A stretch of 64,000 bases of DNA from CAYUYV01 sp964522525. Lineage in GTDB: Bacteria > Pseudomonadota > Alphaproteobacteria > JAJFIK01. The DNA is taken from assembly GCA_964522525.1 (NCBI GenBank), contig CAZFWG010000011.1, positions 1-64,000 on the forward strand, read 5' to 3'. A program made the translations under genes and the position numbers. Below, piece after piece: positions 35,343 through 44,511 of the stretch; position 1 is the stretch's first letter, and the number at the start of each line of letters is the position of its first letter. The notes under the pieces are model-generated. The model was given only the letters and a program-made list of their open reading frames with translations. It did not search any database and was not told the origin of the DNA.

Positions 35343-35681
35343 CTAGCCGGAAAGGCCGTCATCCAGGAAATGTCGCCCTTCCCGGTCCTCGACCTCGACC
35401 ACCCAAAGATCCGGGTCATAGCGCCGCTGGCGGCTGATATAGGCATCGGCCTCGCCTTCCGCCACCGGGTCGGGTCCGGTGGCGCGCAGCCAGATCAACT
35501 CCCCCTCACCGTCCCGGCTCGGTGAAAGCACCGTCGCCGTGCCGTCCAGTCGATTGAGCTTGATGAGGATGATGCCCGCCGTGTCGTCGCCATGGACGAC
35601 GACAAAGGCCGCCGCGCCGGAGGCTTCGCAGCGGCGCATATAGGCTTTGACCCAGATTTCGGCTTTGAGCTTGGGTTGCAT
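35343..35681 (-). CDS. DUF1491 family protein
   Basis: Small soluble protein of 112 aa with the DUF1491 pattern: LKAEIWVKAYMRRCEASGAA, VVVHGDDTAGIILIKLNRLDG and a C-terminal ISRQRRYDPDLWVVEVEDREGRHFL. The family is conserved in alphaproteobacteria and has no known function. It sits about 100 bp upstream of prfC on the same strand. Confidence 0.88.
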   Translation of the reverse strand: MQPKLKAEIWVKAYMRRCEASGAAAFVVVHGDDTAGIILIKLNRLDGTATVLSPSRDGEGELIWLRATGPDPVAEGEADAYISRQRRYDPDLWVVEVEDREGRHFLDDGLSG

Positions 35682-35761
35682 GGGGCAAGGCTACACGGTG
35701 GACCCCGCTCCCGCGAGCCCATAAATGTCGAGCAGATCAAGGACTTGAGTTGGCGGCGTGA

Positions 35762-37240
35762 TCAGGCGGCCTGTTGCGCCGTTTCGCGGTCTTCCGCGTC
35801 CTCGTCGTCATCATCATCCTTGCCCGGATCGATGGGCATGGGGCTGAGCGGCAGGAGCACGCGCACCGCCGTGCCCACGCCCTCTTCGCTGTCAATGATC
35901 AGCGTGCCCCCATGGAGCGTGACGAGCGCCTTGACGATGGAAAGGCCGAGCCCCGTGCCGGGAAGGCCGGCCCGCGGCCCGCCGCCCTCTTCGGCCGGGG
36001 AGCCATCGAAGGCCACCGTCTGATGGAACTGCTCAAAGGGGCGCCCCAGGCGCCCGACGGCCTCTTCCGGAATGCCCAGCCCCGTGTCTTCAACAACCAG
36101 CTCCAGCCATTCCGCGTCCGACTGAAGCGCGATCATCACCCGCCCGCCGGGGCCCGTGAACTTGATCGCATTGGACAACAGGTTGAGGAGGATCTGGCGC
36201 ATGGCCCGGCTGTCCGCCTGGACATCGGGAATGTCCGCCGGGATATCGACCGCAAGCTGCAAGCGTCCCTTTCGCGCGGCGAACGCGATGGTCTTCAGGC
36301 AGCGCTCGATGACAAGCGGCATGCGGACCGTTTCCATCTGAAGGTCATAGCGCCCGGCCTCGATCTTGGACATGTCCAGAATGTCGTTGATCAGATCCAG
36401 AAGATGCCGGCCACTCTCATGGATGTAGTCGGCATATTCCTGATAGCGCCGCGCGCCGAGGGGACCGAACATCTCGACGCACATGACCTCGGAAAAGCCG
36501 ATAATGGCGTTTAGGGGCGTGCGCAGTTCATGGCTGACATTGGCGAGGAAGCGCGTCTTGGCGGCGCTGGCCGCTTCGGCGCTTTCGCGGGCGCGCTCAA
36601 GGGTTTCCTCCCGGCGCTTGCGCGCCTCGATGCAGCGGTAGCTCGCGACAAAACCGGCGTCATTCTGTCCAGACGCACTCGGCAAAGGCGCAACCCGCAT
36701 CTCCACCCACCGATAGCCGCCATCATGGTGGCGCAACCGCAGATCCAAACGGGGGAGATCGAGATCGGCTTCCGCGTCCTTCACATCCGCCATCAACCTT
36801 TCAAGGCCCTGCCAGTCGCCGGGATGAATATACCCGTGGAGGGTGCGCCCCTTATAGTGCGCCCCGTCATGGCCCAAGAGCGCCACGCAGCGGGGCGACA
36901 CCGACATCACCCGGCCGGCGCCATCATGGTGCATGACGAGATCGGCGCCGTGGTCGTGGAGCATCTGGACCTCGGCGTGGCGCCGCTCGATGGAACGGAC
37001 CCAAAGAAAGGCCGAGGCGCACAGCAAAACGACCGAGGATGCGGAAACCGCGACGGTAAGAGGCAAGGACAGGCCGAAATTGACGGGCAGGATCGGAACG
37101 GCGGCCAAGGACAGGCCCGCCATGCCTGCGGCAAAGAGCATCACGGACGGTCCGAGGATCCTTGTTCCCGAACGTCTTTGCGTCCTGTCGCTGGACAGGA
37201 ACGAAGCCAGTCTTTCTCGGACGTAGCGTCTCACCGACAT
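35762..37240 (-). CDS. PAS-domain sensor histidine kinase (PleC-like)
   Basis: Membrane kinase of 492 aa from an ATG (a GTG two codons upstream is possible). Two TM helices at about 30-80 are followed by a PAS/PAC domain (about 95-205), DHp domain with His237 in FLANVSHELRTPLNAIIGFSEVM and a HATPase domain (NLLSNAIKF, DTGLGIP, GTGLGLSIVKAL). The motif set is typical of alphaproteobacterial cell-cycle-type kinases. The C terminus is a strongly acidic tail with a run of Asp. No response regulator is adjacent. Confidence 0.92.
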   Translation of the reverse strand: MSVRRYVRERLASFLSSDRTQRRSGTRILGPSVMLFAAGMAGLSLAAVPILPVNFGLSLPLTVAVSASSVVLLCASAFLWVRSIERRHAEVQMLHDHGADLVMHHDGAGRVMSVSPRCVALLGHDGAHYKGRTLHGYIHPGDWQGLERLMADVKDAEADLDLPRLDLRLRHHDGGYRWVEMRVAPLPSASGQNDAGFVASYRCIEARKRREETLERARESAEAASAAKTRFLANVSHELRTPLNAIIGFSEVMCVEMFGPLGARRYQEYADYIHESGRHLLDLINDILDMSKIEAGRYDLQMETVRMPLVIERCLKTIAFAARKGRLQLAVDIPADIPDVQADSRAMRQILLNLLSNAIKFTGPGGRVMIALQSDAEWLELVVEDTGLGIPEEAVGRLGRPFEQFHQTVAFDGSPAEEGGGPRAGLPGTGLGLSIVKALVTLHGGTLIIDSEEGVGTAVRVLLPLSPMPIDPGKDDDDDEDAEDRETAQQAA

Positions 37241-37487
37241 ACTCACCGATGGTCCCGCGCACCATGGGCGGGACGGGTCCTAACCAAATCTTACCGAGCC
37301 TGTTAACGTCTGACTTAGGGGCGGACCCTTAATGAAAATTGAACGCCGGGTAATGGATGTTGTTGTGACCTTGATCGGGGCATAATCCCGGGGGATTGCC
37401 TGGGGTCTCGGCCGGATCCGGTCGACCCGATCACAACCGCCAGAGACGGCATTCAGCATTGAGCCGAAGAGATTGAGGCGAATCACC

Positions 37488-38432
37488 ATGAGCGATGCGG
37501 GTTGCAACTCCGGCCGGAAGCGGACGGGTGGCGTTCTGTTTCTTTGTCTTGTGCTGTCCCTGGTATCGCAGGCGATCGCGCCGGCCGATGCCACGCCGCC
37601 GGTCCTCCAGCCCGAGGGAATGATCACGCCTGCACCCAGCAGCTTCTCCAGCGCCTCGACGAATGGACCCGCCTCGGTGGGCGCGCTTGCCGCCCCTTAC
37701 AGGGCTTTGGTGCGGGACATGGCGGCGCTGGCCCGGCTTTCGTTCCGGACGAGCGAGGATATCGATGTCGCCGCCAAACTGATCGATACCTACGACCCCC
37801 AGGCGGTCGCCCGCGGCTGGTTTGCCCACCATGCCATCCTGGTCGCCAACCAGCCGGCCTTCGTCACCTCGATCCGCCGTCAGGCCAAAAAAACCGGCAG
37901 ACGCCGTTTCCTGAAAACCATCAAGGAGGACCGCAGCGTCTTGCAGGACTCGTCCGGCCATGACGCGGCAATTCAGCTTCTGCTCGATGCCGTCAACACG
38001 GAAGCCCGGCAGATGGCCGCCATGGGCAACCTGCTGTTGGCGCGGGCGCTTGATCTGCAGTCGGAGCGCCTGGGCGACGAGGGCCTGTTCAGCCAGGTCA
38101 AGGCGCAAAACGCCCTCGTCCTGGCGGGCCAGTATGATCTGAGCGGTCGTTACACCCCCCGCACGCTGACCAAGAAGGCCCGGGAGCCCCTGGATCGGGT
38201 TCTGGAGATCGCGGCCCGCTTGACCCTTGAGGACACGGATCCGAGGGGGTTCAGCCGGATCCTGACGGTCGCCTCGGAACGGCGCATGGATTATTGCGTC
38301 AATCAGGCCAAGCTCAATTTCACCCAATGCATTGCGGGCACCCGCCATGAAGAGGAACGGGCCTTTTGTGTCGGCCGACACGGCATCGAAGAATTGGGGG
38401 ATTGCTGGCGCTGGATCCTGAAAGGCTCCTGA
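37488..38432 (+). CDS. conserved hypothetical exported protein
   Basis: Protein of 314 aa with a signal peptide (about 13-36, VLFLCLVLSLVSQAIAPADA). I do not recognise a domain. The mature protein is helical (ALVRDMAALARLSFRTSEDIDVAAKL, GWFAHHAILVANQPAFV) and has four Cys in the C-terminal 40 residues (MDYCVNQAKLNFTQCIAGT, AFCVGRHG, GDCWRW), which could form two disulfides. GAGGCG precedes the ATG. Single gene divergent from the PAS kinase; function unknown. Confidence 0.72.
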   Translation: MSDAGCNSGRKRTGGVLFLCLVLSLVSQAIAPADATPPVLQPEGMITPAPSSFSSASTNGPASVGALAAPYRALVRDMAALARLSFRTSEDIDVAAKLIDTYDPQAVARGWFAHHAILVANQPAFVTSIRRQAKKTGRRRFLKTIKEDRSVLQDSSGHDAAIQLLLDAVNTEARQMAAMGNLLLARALDLQSERLGDEGLFSQVKAQNALVLAGQYDLSGRYTPRTLTKKAREPLDRVLEIAARLTLEDTDPRGFSRILTVASERRMDYCVNQAKLNFTQCIAGTRHEEERAFCVGRHGIEELGDCWRWILKGS

Positions 38433-38453
38433 GCCGGTGCCCGCCCCTGCGAT

Positions 38454-39032
38454 TTACCAGCCTTCGGAGCCCGGCTCCCCCTTGATCGGACCGGTCAGGG
38501 CATCGGTCACCCATCCGGCATAAAACCGACCGGGCTGAGGGCGGGCCTGTTCGGTACCCACGAAAACCCGGTCCACCCGCTGGGCATAAAAACCGAACCA
38601 GCCGGCGATCCGTTCATAGCCCTGGCCAAGATCGGTCAATGGCTGCGGATAGGTGAAGGCCGCCTCGCGGCTGATTTCCTCGTCGTGCCGAAGATCGAAA
38701 TAGACGGCCGCCCCTTTCCATTCGCAAATCGTGAGCACGTCCGTTTCGACAAGCAGGCGCAGCTCGACATCCGTCGGCGGAAAATAATAGACCGGCGCCC
38801 CCGAGGTCTCGACGATCCGCACTCCTTTTGTGGTGTGGGCCACCACTTGGCCGTCCCATTCGACCTTCAAGGGCACCGCCACATCCTGGACGGCGGGCGG
38901 CCGGGGGAAGTCCCACACCGATTCCTGGCCGGGACCGGGCGTCTCGATCACCGAGGGACGGTTGGTTCGCAAGCCCCGGTATGGGCCGACATTCGCTAGA
39001 ATATCTTCATGGGACGGCAAAGCGCGGGGCAT
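38454..39032 (-). CDS. DUF427 domain protein
   Basis: Soluble protein of 192 aa with the DUF427 fold features: VPLKVEWDGQVVAHTTKGVRIVET, PVYYFPPTDVELRLLV, CEWKGAAVYFDLR, and the end motif VGTEQARPQPGRFYAGWVTDALTGPIKG. GGAGG is 9 nt before the ATG. Function of the family is unknown. Converges with the exported protein gene. Confidence 0.88.
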   Translation of the reverse strand: MPRALPSHEDILANVGPYRGLRTNRPSVIETPGPGQESVWDFPRPPAVQDVAVPLKVEWDGQVVAHTTKGVRIVETSGAPVYYFPPTDVELRLLVETDVLTICEWKGAAVYFDLRHDEEISREAAFTYPQPLTDLGQGYERIAGWFGFYAQRVDRVFVGTEQARPQPGRFYAGWVTDALTGPIKGEPGSEGW

Positions 39033-39244
39033 GGGGCGGATCCTCCATCAGGGTCGGACACTCGGAGCCTTGCCTCCAGATTGGTTCAAATTTTCCCAGA
39101 AATCGATGACCATTTCGCTCAACCACCCGGCAAAATTGCCGCGATTTCTCCACGAACACGGATCAAATCCAGGCGCCGACGACAAACTCGTCTTGGCAGA
39201 TCCTGTCTATTCTAGGCGCATCAGGGGAAATCGGAGGGGAGCCG

Positions 39245-39583
39245 ATGATTAGACTTGTTGTGTTCCTGGGGGCCTTGGCGTTGTTCTTGCCGGAGCGTCT
39301 TGTCCCCACACCGCCATATGCGCAAACCCGAAGCGAAAGCCAGGAGGCCTTGGGCATCGGCGACATGATGGAAATGATGGAGCGCACGGGTGCCGACCTC
39401 GCTGGCCTGTGCGATCGGGAACCGGAGGTGTGCCGCACCGGCGCCCAACTGGGCGGACAGATGCGCGATCGCGCCCTCGCCGTGACGGGCGCGGTTCACG
39501 GCTGGCTTCAGGGCATGGAGGGCGAGATGGACAACCGCCATCCCACCACCTATCCCCGGGCCGACATTCCCCGCATTCGCGGC
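39245..39583 (+). CDS. DUF5330-like exported protein, 3' end lost in assembly gap
   Basis: At least 113 residues before the gap. An N-terminal hydrophobic segment (MIRLVVFLGALALFL) is followed by a helical domain with the paired-Cys pattern GLCDREPEVCRTGAQLGGQM, which resembles DUF5330 proteins of alphaproteobacteria. GGAGGGGA precedes the ATG. A fragment of open frame after the gap (39684-39752, ending SYVTGDAS then TGA) may be its C terminus, but the frame relation across the gap cannot be tested. Family assignment is tentative. Confidence 0.6.
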
Positions 39584-39683
39584 NNNNNNNNNNNNNNNNN
39601 NNNNNNNNNNNNNNNNNNNNNNNNNNNNNNNNNNNNNNNNNNNNNNNNNNNNNNNNNNNNNNNNNNNNNNNNNNNNNNNNNNN
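39584..39683. other. assembly gap (100 N)
   Basis: Exactly 100 undetermined bases that cut the DUF5330-like gene. True size unknown. Confidence 0.99.
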
Positions 39684-39771
39684 GGGCTCATCCCGAACGA
39701 GCCCTTTGACCCGAGCGGCTGGCGGTCCTATGTCACGGGGGATGCTTCATGACAAAGTGGGACCGCCAACG

Positions 39772-40221
39772 ATGACGATCGACCAGCTGATCGACGATTT
39801 CGCCTTTCTCGAGGACTGGGAGGATCGCTACCGCCATGTCATCGAAATGGGCAAGGCCCTCGCCCCCCTTGCCCCGGCGGAACGCAACGACGCGACGAAA
39901 GTGGCGGGCTGCGCCAGTCAGGTGTGGCTCGTCAGCGAGGCCTCGCCGGCAAAACCCGACGCCCTGGCCTTCCGGGGCGAGAGCGACGCCCATATCGTAC
40001 AGGGCCTGATCGCGATCCTTGTCACTCTTTATACGGAAAAAACACCGGGGGAGATTCTGGCCATCGACGCCAAATCGATTTTTGAACGGCTGGGGCTCCA
40101 CGACGCGTTGAGCCCCCAAAGGTCGAACGGCCTCTATGCCATGGTCGAGCGGATCAGGGCCGACGCCATCCGCGCCAAAGACAAGGCGGGGACCGAACGT
40201 CCCAACGGACAAGCCTCCTGA
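39772..40221 (+). CDS. sufE: SufE family Fe-S assembly protein
   Basis: Cysteine desulfurase activator and sulfur acceptor, 149 aa. The SufE fold is clear: IDDFAFLEDWEDRYRHVIEMGK at the N terminus, the acceptor Cys47 in KVAGCASQVWL, and GLIAILVTLYTEKTPGEIL. An in-frame ATG at 39742 would add ten residues; 39772 fits the family start. It is not near other suf genes in this window. The C-terminal 20 residues are charged. Confidence 0.92.
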   Translation: MTIDQLIDDFAFLEDWEDRYRHVIEMGKALAPLAPAERNDATKVAGCASQVWLVSEASPAKPDALAFRGESDAHIVQGLIAILVTLYTEKTPGEILAIDAKSIFERLGLHDALSPQRSNGLYAMVERIRADAIRAKDKAGTERPNGQAS

Positions 40222-40234
40222 CCGCGCCCGTGCC

Positions 40235-40669
40235 TCAACCTGCCCGGGGCTGGCACCGCCGGCAGCCGCCCGCGTCCTGAAAGCCCTTGAAGACCCCATC
40301 CAGAATGGCGATGCGCCGCTCGAACTCCGGATCATCGCGCCGGTCCTCGACCACTTTGCAGGCATGGGACGCCGTGGTCCGGTCCCGTCCGAACGCGCGG
40401 GCGACCCGTCCGTGATCGAAGCCCAGGGACACGTGGCACAGATACATGGCGACCTGCCGGGCCAGGGCCACATGGGCAGGCCCCCGGGATGCCGCCCTCA
40501 GGTCCGCCGGCGACACTTGAAACACGCCCGCCACGACGGTCTGAGCCACCCTGATGAGACAGGGTTCCGGCACGGTCGCGCCCATCAAACCCGGTGACGA
40601 CGGCGGACGGCCACCGCGATCCGCTGCACAGTCGCATCTTGTCCCGATGGCACTGCGTTTCTCGATCAT
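40235..40669 (-). CDS. stand-alone DnaA domain IV-like DNA-binding protein
   Basis: Protein of 144 aa containing only the DnaA C-terminal DNA-binding domain: VVAGVFQVSPADLRAASRG, ALARQVAMYLCHVSLGFDHGRVARAFGRDRTTASHA (about 68-103) and DPEFERRI. In DnaA the signature is GRDHTTVxHA; here the second residue after D is Arg and the middle is TTAS. No AAA+ domain is present, so it cannot itself initiate replication. GGGGGAG precedes the ATG. It probably binds DnaA-box-like DNA; a perfect box lies 98 bp upstream of its start. Similar short proteins occur in alphaproteobacteria; function unknown. Confidence 0.82.
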   Translation of the reverse strand: MIEKRSAIGTRCDCAADRGGRPPSSPGLMGATVPEPCLIRVAQTVVAGVFQVSPADLRAASRGPAHVALARQVAMYLCHVSLGFDHGRVARAFGRDRTTASHACKVVEDRRDDPEFERRIAILDGVFKGFQDAGGCRRCQPRAG

Positions 40670-40721
40670 CCCACTCCCCCTTCAAAGGGCCGAGGGGAAA
40701 ACACCCCCTTGCGACCGACAA

Positions 40722-40794
40722 TGTACAAATTTAACAATATCCGTACATTAGCGCGCAAAATATGAGTGTGGATAACTTTTAACGTACAAAATTT
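40722..40794. repeat. three phased GTACA repeats in the intergenic region
   Basis: GTACAAATTT at 40723-40732, GTACATTA at 40743-40750 and GTACAAAATTT at 40784-40794. Starts are 20 and 41 bp apart, about two and four turns of DNA, so they face the same side of the helix. They lie between a DnaA domain IV protein and an XRE regulator, and may be operator sites for the latter. Confidence 0.55.
40767..40775 (-). promoter_or_regulatory. perfect DnaA box (TTATCCACA)
   Basis: TGTGGATAA on the plus strand is the exact complement of the consensus 9-mer TTATCCACA. It sits in an AT-rich 186-bp intergenic region between the DnaA domain IV-like gene and the XRE gene. A single box does not make an origin; regulation by DnaA or by the neighbouring domain IV protein is inferred. 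Confidence 0.7.
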
Positions 40795-40855
40795 CCTTTT
40801 CGTAACGGAAATGGCGCACTATTGGGCTCAAGCGGCGGAATGAAACGAGCGCATC

Positions 40856-41290
40856 ATGCACAACAAACTTCGACAGCTACGTCGAGCCCGCAATCTGACC
40901 CTTGCCCAAGTGGCCCAAGAGCTGGGGACGACGCCCCAGACGGTCTCGCGCCTCGAAAACGAAGTCATTACTCTTTCTACGGATTGGCTCGAGCGATTTG
41001 GTGCCCTTTTTGATGTGGATCCGGCCCACTTGCTGGGAAGCCCGTCCTCACGGGAGATTCAGATGCTGGGGCAGCTCGACCGGTTCGGCCGGGTCACGGA
41101 GCATACGGAAGAACCCTGTGAGCTGAGCCTGCCNNNNNNNNNNNNNNNNNNNNNNNNNNNNNNNNNNNNNNNNNNNNNNNNNNNNNNNNNNNNNNNNNNN
41201 NNNNNNNNNNNNNNNNNNNNNNNNNNNNNNNNNTACAACGTGGCCCTGGATTGGGCGGGGCGGATCATGATGCGGGTGAGCTACTTCTGA
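40856..41290 (+). CDS. XRE-family HTH regulator (interrupted by assembly gap)
   Basis: DNA-binding protein with the N-terminal Xre/Cro HTH (LRRARNLTLAQVAQELGTTPQTVSRLENEV, about 7-36). The domain after it (LDRFGRVTEHTEEPCELS, then after the gap YNVALDWAGRIMMRVSYF) is unrecognised. The two sides are in the same frame across the 100-N run, but the real gap length is unknown. It is divergent from the DnaA domain IV gene and is expected to bind the repeats between them. Confidence 0.8.
   Translation: MHNKLRQLRRARNLTLAQVAQELGTTPQTVSRLENEVITLSTDWLERFGALFDVDPAHLLGSPSSREIQMLGQLDRFGRVTEHTEEPCELSLXXXXXXXXXXXXXXXXXXXXXXXXXXXXXXXXXXYNVALDWAGRIMMRVSYF
41134..41233. other. assembly gap (100 N)
   Basis: Exactly 100 undetermined bases inside the XRE regulator gene. 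True size unknown. Confidence 0.99.
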
Positions 41291-41373
41291 AGCCAAGAGA
41301 CGGCTTCAAGGATCGGCCCATCGCCACACGGATCATTGAAGCCCGACAACCCCTGACCGAGCCGGGAGCACCC

Positions 41374-43683
41374 CTATGGCCCGCTGCCGGCCGCCGCCTG
41401 ATCGGACGCGCGTGGTTTGGAGAGACACAGCCCGGACCAGGTACCGGTGCCCGCATGGACACCGGGCGTCTGACTCCAGGTGCCCTTGAAGCTCTGCTCA
41501 TCGGGTTCAAGCGTGAGGCGCGTGCCGCCCGTCCCCAATTCCGAATGCCACTGACCGATCAGCACACCATCGGTCACGGTTCCGAACAAGAACCCGGCCT
41601 CTCCGGCCCGGGGCCGACGATAGCTGCCCCGGGCAACCCCGTTGCGCACCGCAAGACGCAGGATCCCGAAATCCGTATCCCAGGAGCCGGCAAAGCCCTT
41701 GCACGTCTCGGGCGGCGCGTCGACATCGAACCGAGCGGCGCCGGTTTCAAGCCCGCCCCGCCCGGGCGGCGCGAACGTCTTCACCACATAGGTTCCCGGC
41801 TGGGTTGGCGCCTCGATGGTGCTCTCTCCCGGGGCCAGATCGGCCAGATCCAGGATCCGGCCCAGACGGGTCTGGGCCTGATCCGCCGTTTCCGGTCCGG
41901 GCGGCCCCGGTTGGGGACCCAGAAGAGCCGCCGAGGCGCCCGGTTCCGCCATACAGGTCAAGGACCGCAGATCAACGCTCAAGCGAACGGCTTCACCGGG
42001 GGCGTAGTTCGAATAGTCCGTTTCCAGAAGAGCGCGTTGCGGCTTGCGTAAGGACAATCGGGAGGCGGCACCGGTGGCCAACCGCACATCCTGATCGAGG
42101 GCAGAAAGTGTTTCCGTCCACGTTGTGTTGGCGCCCAGAGCGACAGCCCCTCCCCTGGCAGCGCCGGCCGCGGGGCAGCCTGCGCGCGTGACGCATCGGG
42201 CAAGACGGGCCCGCGCCAGGGCCAGATCCCGCGTCAACGCCCGATGGGGTTCTTCCTGCCGGGCGCGACAGACCGAAATGCGCAAGGCCGCTTCGTCCGT
42301 AGGCCGCCGTTTGAGTTCCGCCTCCAGTCTCAAACCATCCAGCGTAAGGGCGGCCAGTTCATGGGCGAAACGCTCCCACGCCACTTGGAGCGCCGCCCCC
42401 CGGCGCAACGTCGCCTCCCCTCGGGCGATGGCAATCTGCCTGAGATCCTCATAGAGCCGCCACAGTCTTGTGGAGATCAGCTTGATCCGCCACAGCCCGG
42501 CGCCGCCGCCACTCAAGCCGTCGACAACAGGCTCAAGCCGCCCCGACAATTCGTCCGCCCATTGACCAAGACGGCTGATCTCTTCCGCAAAACCAATGAT
42601 CTCACTGCCGGGCAAGGCCCCGCGTGCCAGCTCGTGGGAATGGAACAGGGCGGGCAGGGCCTGGGGAATGCGCAGCGTGGCCTCCACCAATCGGCGGCTC
42701 TCGACACCAAGGGGAGAGACCGGGAATTCGGCCCCATCATCGACCCCGCCAAAAGGCATGGTCAGAAGGGCCGCGAGAGCGGCCTCCACCTGCCCCATAT
42801 GCGTATCGAGATCTTCCGCGGGCACGCAACTCAGTGTCGGGCAGGACTGGGCCAGGCATGACGTGGCCAGGCGTTCGATCCGTTCGATAATATTCCGTAT
42901 CTCGATGGCTTCATCGTTAAGCGGACGAATCTCCGCCGGACAGGAGAGAGGATGATGGATCTTGGAGCGCCCGCCGGGTGTCGCGCAAAACGTGCCCTGC
43001 CCGCATTGGCGGCGCGCCTGGGCGAAGCGTTGTTTCAGCCGCGACGCCGCGAAACGGTCCTCCTGGGCCCGCACCATGACACCGCTGAGCGCGGAGCGGG
43101 CGTGTTGCCGGCTCTCCGACCGGCGGTGGCTCACCTGGGACCCGGCCAAACGATTGGCGGCCCTCGTAAACCGTTCCTGTGCCGTCTGGGCGGCGGCGGC
43201 GAACCGATCTTCCAGCGATTCCAGAACAACACAGGAGGGACAGGCGTCGGTCCCCTCCTCCACCGGAGGAATGATCTGCAGCTGGGCCCGGGCCACGGCG
43301 GGATCGACCAGAAAATATGGCAATCGCGCCCCGTCCTGGCTCAACACCAGAAGACTGCCGACAACGAATCCGGCGATCAGGACCCGGCGTCGAGAGACCC
43401 CGGTATGACGCCAGCGCTCGAGTGTTGAGACAACGCCCCGCACCACCTGCGAGGCCCATTGTGGCCCGAAGCCGCCCAAAGCTTTCACCTTCAGAAGCAC
43501 CACGATCCCGCAAGAAGGGGTCTTAGGGAACACGCCCCAAACTCCCATGCCTAGCGCGGCGCCAGGCAGAATGCGACCACGTTCTTTGCATGGCTTCAGA
43601 TCAAAAGGCTTAGGGTGGATCTTTGGTTCCGTCAAAGACAATCCCGTTGTAGAATCATCCTTGAATGGTGGGACACGCACCAT
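41374..43683 (-). CDS. large hypothetical exported or anchored protein
   Basis: Up to 769 aa. One clear TM or signal-anchor segment lies at about 102-118 (RRRVLIAGFVVGSLLVL), so the true start is probably well downstream of 43683; no strong ribosome site decides it. After the anchor the protein is long and helical with paired Cys (DACPSCVVLES, QCGQGTFCATPG, SCLAQSCPTLSC), then a beta-rich C terminus (about 580-760). The latter includes FAGSWDTDFGILRL, IGQWHSELGTGGTRL and FKGTWSQTP, a repeated Trp-Gly pattern like that of small beta-barrel binding domains. I do not recognise the whole protein. It is divergent from a GNAT gene. Confidence 0.6.
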   Translation of the reverse strand: MVRVPPFKDDSTTGLSLTEPKIHPKPFDLKPCKERGRILPGAALGMGVWGVFPKTPSCGIVVLLKVKALGGFGPQWASQVVRGVVSTLERWRHTGVSRRRVLIAGFVVGSLLVLSQDGARLPYFLVDPAVARAQLQIIPPVEEGTDACPSCVVLESLEDRFAAAAQTAQERFTRAANRLAGSQVSHRRSESRQHARSALSGVMVRAQEDRFAASRLKQRFAQARRQCGQGTFCATPGGRSKIHHPLSCPAEIRPLNDEAIEIRNIIERIERLATSCLAQSCPTLSCVPAEDLDTHMGQVEAALAALLTMPFGGVDDGAEFPVSPLGVESRRLVEATLRIPQALPALFHSHELARGALPGSEIIGFAEEISRLGQWADELSGRLEPVVDGLSGGGAGLWRIKLISTRLWRLYEDLRQIAIARGEATLRRGAALQVAWERFAHELAALTLDGLRLEAELKRRPTDEAALRISVCRARQEEPHRALTRDLALARARLARCVTRAGCPAAGAARGGAVALGANTTWTETLSALDQDVRLATGAASRLSLRKPQRALLETDYSNYAPGEAVRLSVDLRSLTCMAEPGASAALLGPQPGPPGPETADQAQTRLGRILDLADLAPGESTIEAPTQPGTYVVKTFAPPGRGGLETGAARFDVDAPPETCKGFAGSWDTDFGILRLAVRNGVARGSYRRPRAGEAGFLFGTVTDGVLIGQWHSELGTGGTRLTLEPDEQSFKGTWSQTPGVHAGTGTWSGLCLSKPRASDQAAAGSGP

Positions 43684-43842
43684 TGATGCGGGTGATCGTG
43701 GCCCTTTTGTTGCCGCGACAGCCGCCCCTGGCGCCTGCCCTGCCCGCCGACGCGCCTCCTTATGGCCCCATAACTCGGCGATCCTGCTTGCTTGTCATCA
43801 AGAAAGGCATTTGTGCACGTGTCACAGATGGAGTTGCTCCCC

Positions 43843-44466
43843 ATGGGACCGGAATCATCCAAACCGGAAAAAATCTTTGCCCTCAACGCGCATGACGGCA
43901 ATCGGCCCCACACCTTCGTTCGCCGGCTGTGGCCGATGGAACGCACACTGATCTCCGGTCATTTGTTGCGCCTGGATGCGGAGGACCGGCGCCGGCGGTT
44001 CGGCCGCGCGGTTGATGATCATCATATCCGGGACTATGCCTCCCGGATCAATCTCTTCACGAGCATCGGCTTTGGGCTCTTTGCGGGAACGAATTTGCGC
44101 GGTGTCGGCCTTCTCGAGCCCATCGAATGGCAATGGCCCATGAGCGCCTCGGCGTGGTTGTCGGTGGAAAAAGCCTATCAGCGCCAGGGTGTTGGGGCCG
44201 AGATACTGACCCGTCTACTGACGAGTGCCCAGAATCGATACATCAGCCCGGTCTATGTTCTGTGCCTGAACGATAATGCGGCGATGAAGGAACTGGCGGA
44301 GCGTTTCGATGGCGCAACGGATGTGTTCCGGGAGGAGACGGAAAGCCGTTTTGTCCTGGAACAGCCGACACCCGCGTCCTACAGCATGGAAGCCTATGCG
44401 GAAACGGATGCCTGGATGCAGGCCTGGAACCACGCCATGCCGCGATGGTTTCAGACCCAGGCTTGA
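43843..44466 (+). CDS. GNAT-family N-acetyltransferase
   Basis: Protein of 207 aa with a GNAT core: a beta-strand region GFGLFAGTNLRGVGLLEPI, ASAWLSVEKAYQRQGVGAEIL (acetyl-CoA loop QRQGVG) and YVLCLNDNAAMKELAERF. The substrate is not evident. I chose the ATG at 43843, with GGAG 9 nt upstream; ATG 43828 and an ORF start at 43792 are possible. It is divergent from the large exported protein gene. Confidence 0.78.
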   Translation: MGPESSKPEKIFALNAHDGNRPHTFVRRLWPMERTLISGHLLRLDAEDRRRRFGRAVDDHHIRDYASRINLFTSIGFGLFAGTNLRGVGLLEPIEWQWPMSASAWLSVEKAYQRQGVGAEILTRLLTSAQNRYISPVYVLCLNDNAAMKELAERFDGATDVFREETESRFVLEQPTPASYSMEAYAETDAWMQAWNHAMPRWFQTQA

Positions 44467-44511
44467 CCCTGCGGCCACCGAAGCATCAGGCGCTCAAGCG
44501 TCAAACGGGTC

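Noticed and set aside
33753..35525. 590-codon plus-strand open frame opposite prfC
   Set aside because: Antisense to RF3, whose GTPase motifs on the minus strand are unmistakable.
40722..40794. Replication origin at the DnaA box
   Set aside because: Only one perfect box was seen, with no cluster and no adjacent dnaA/dnaN-type genes; more consistent with regulation.
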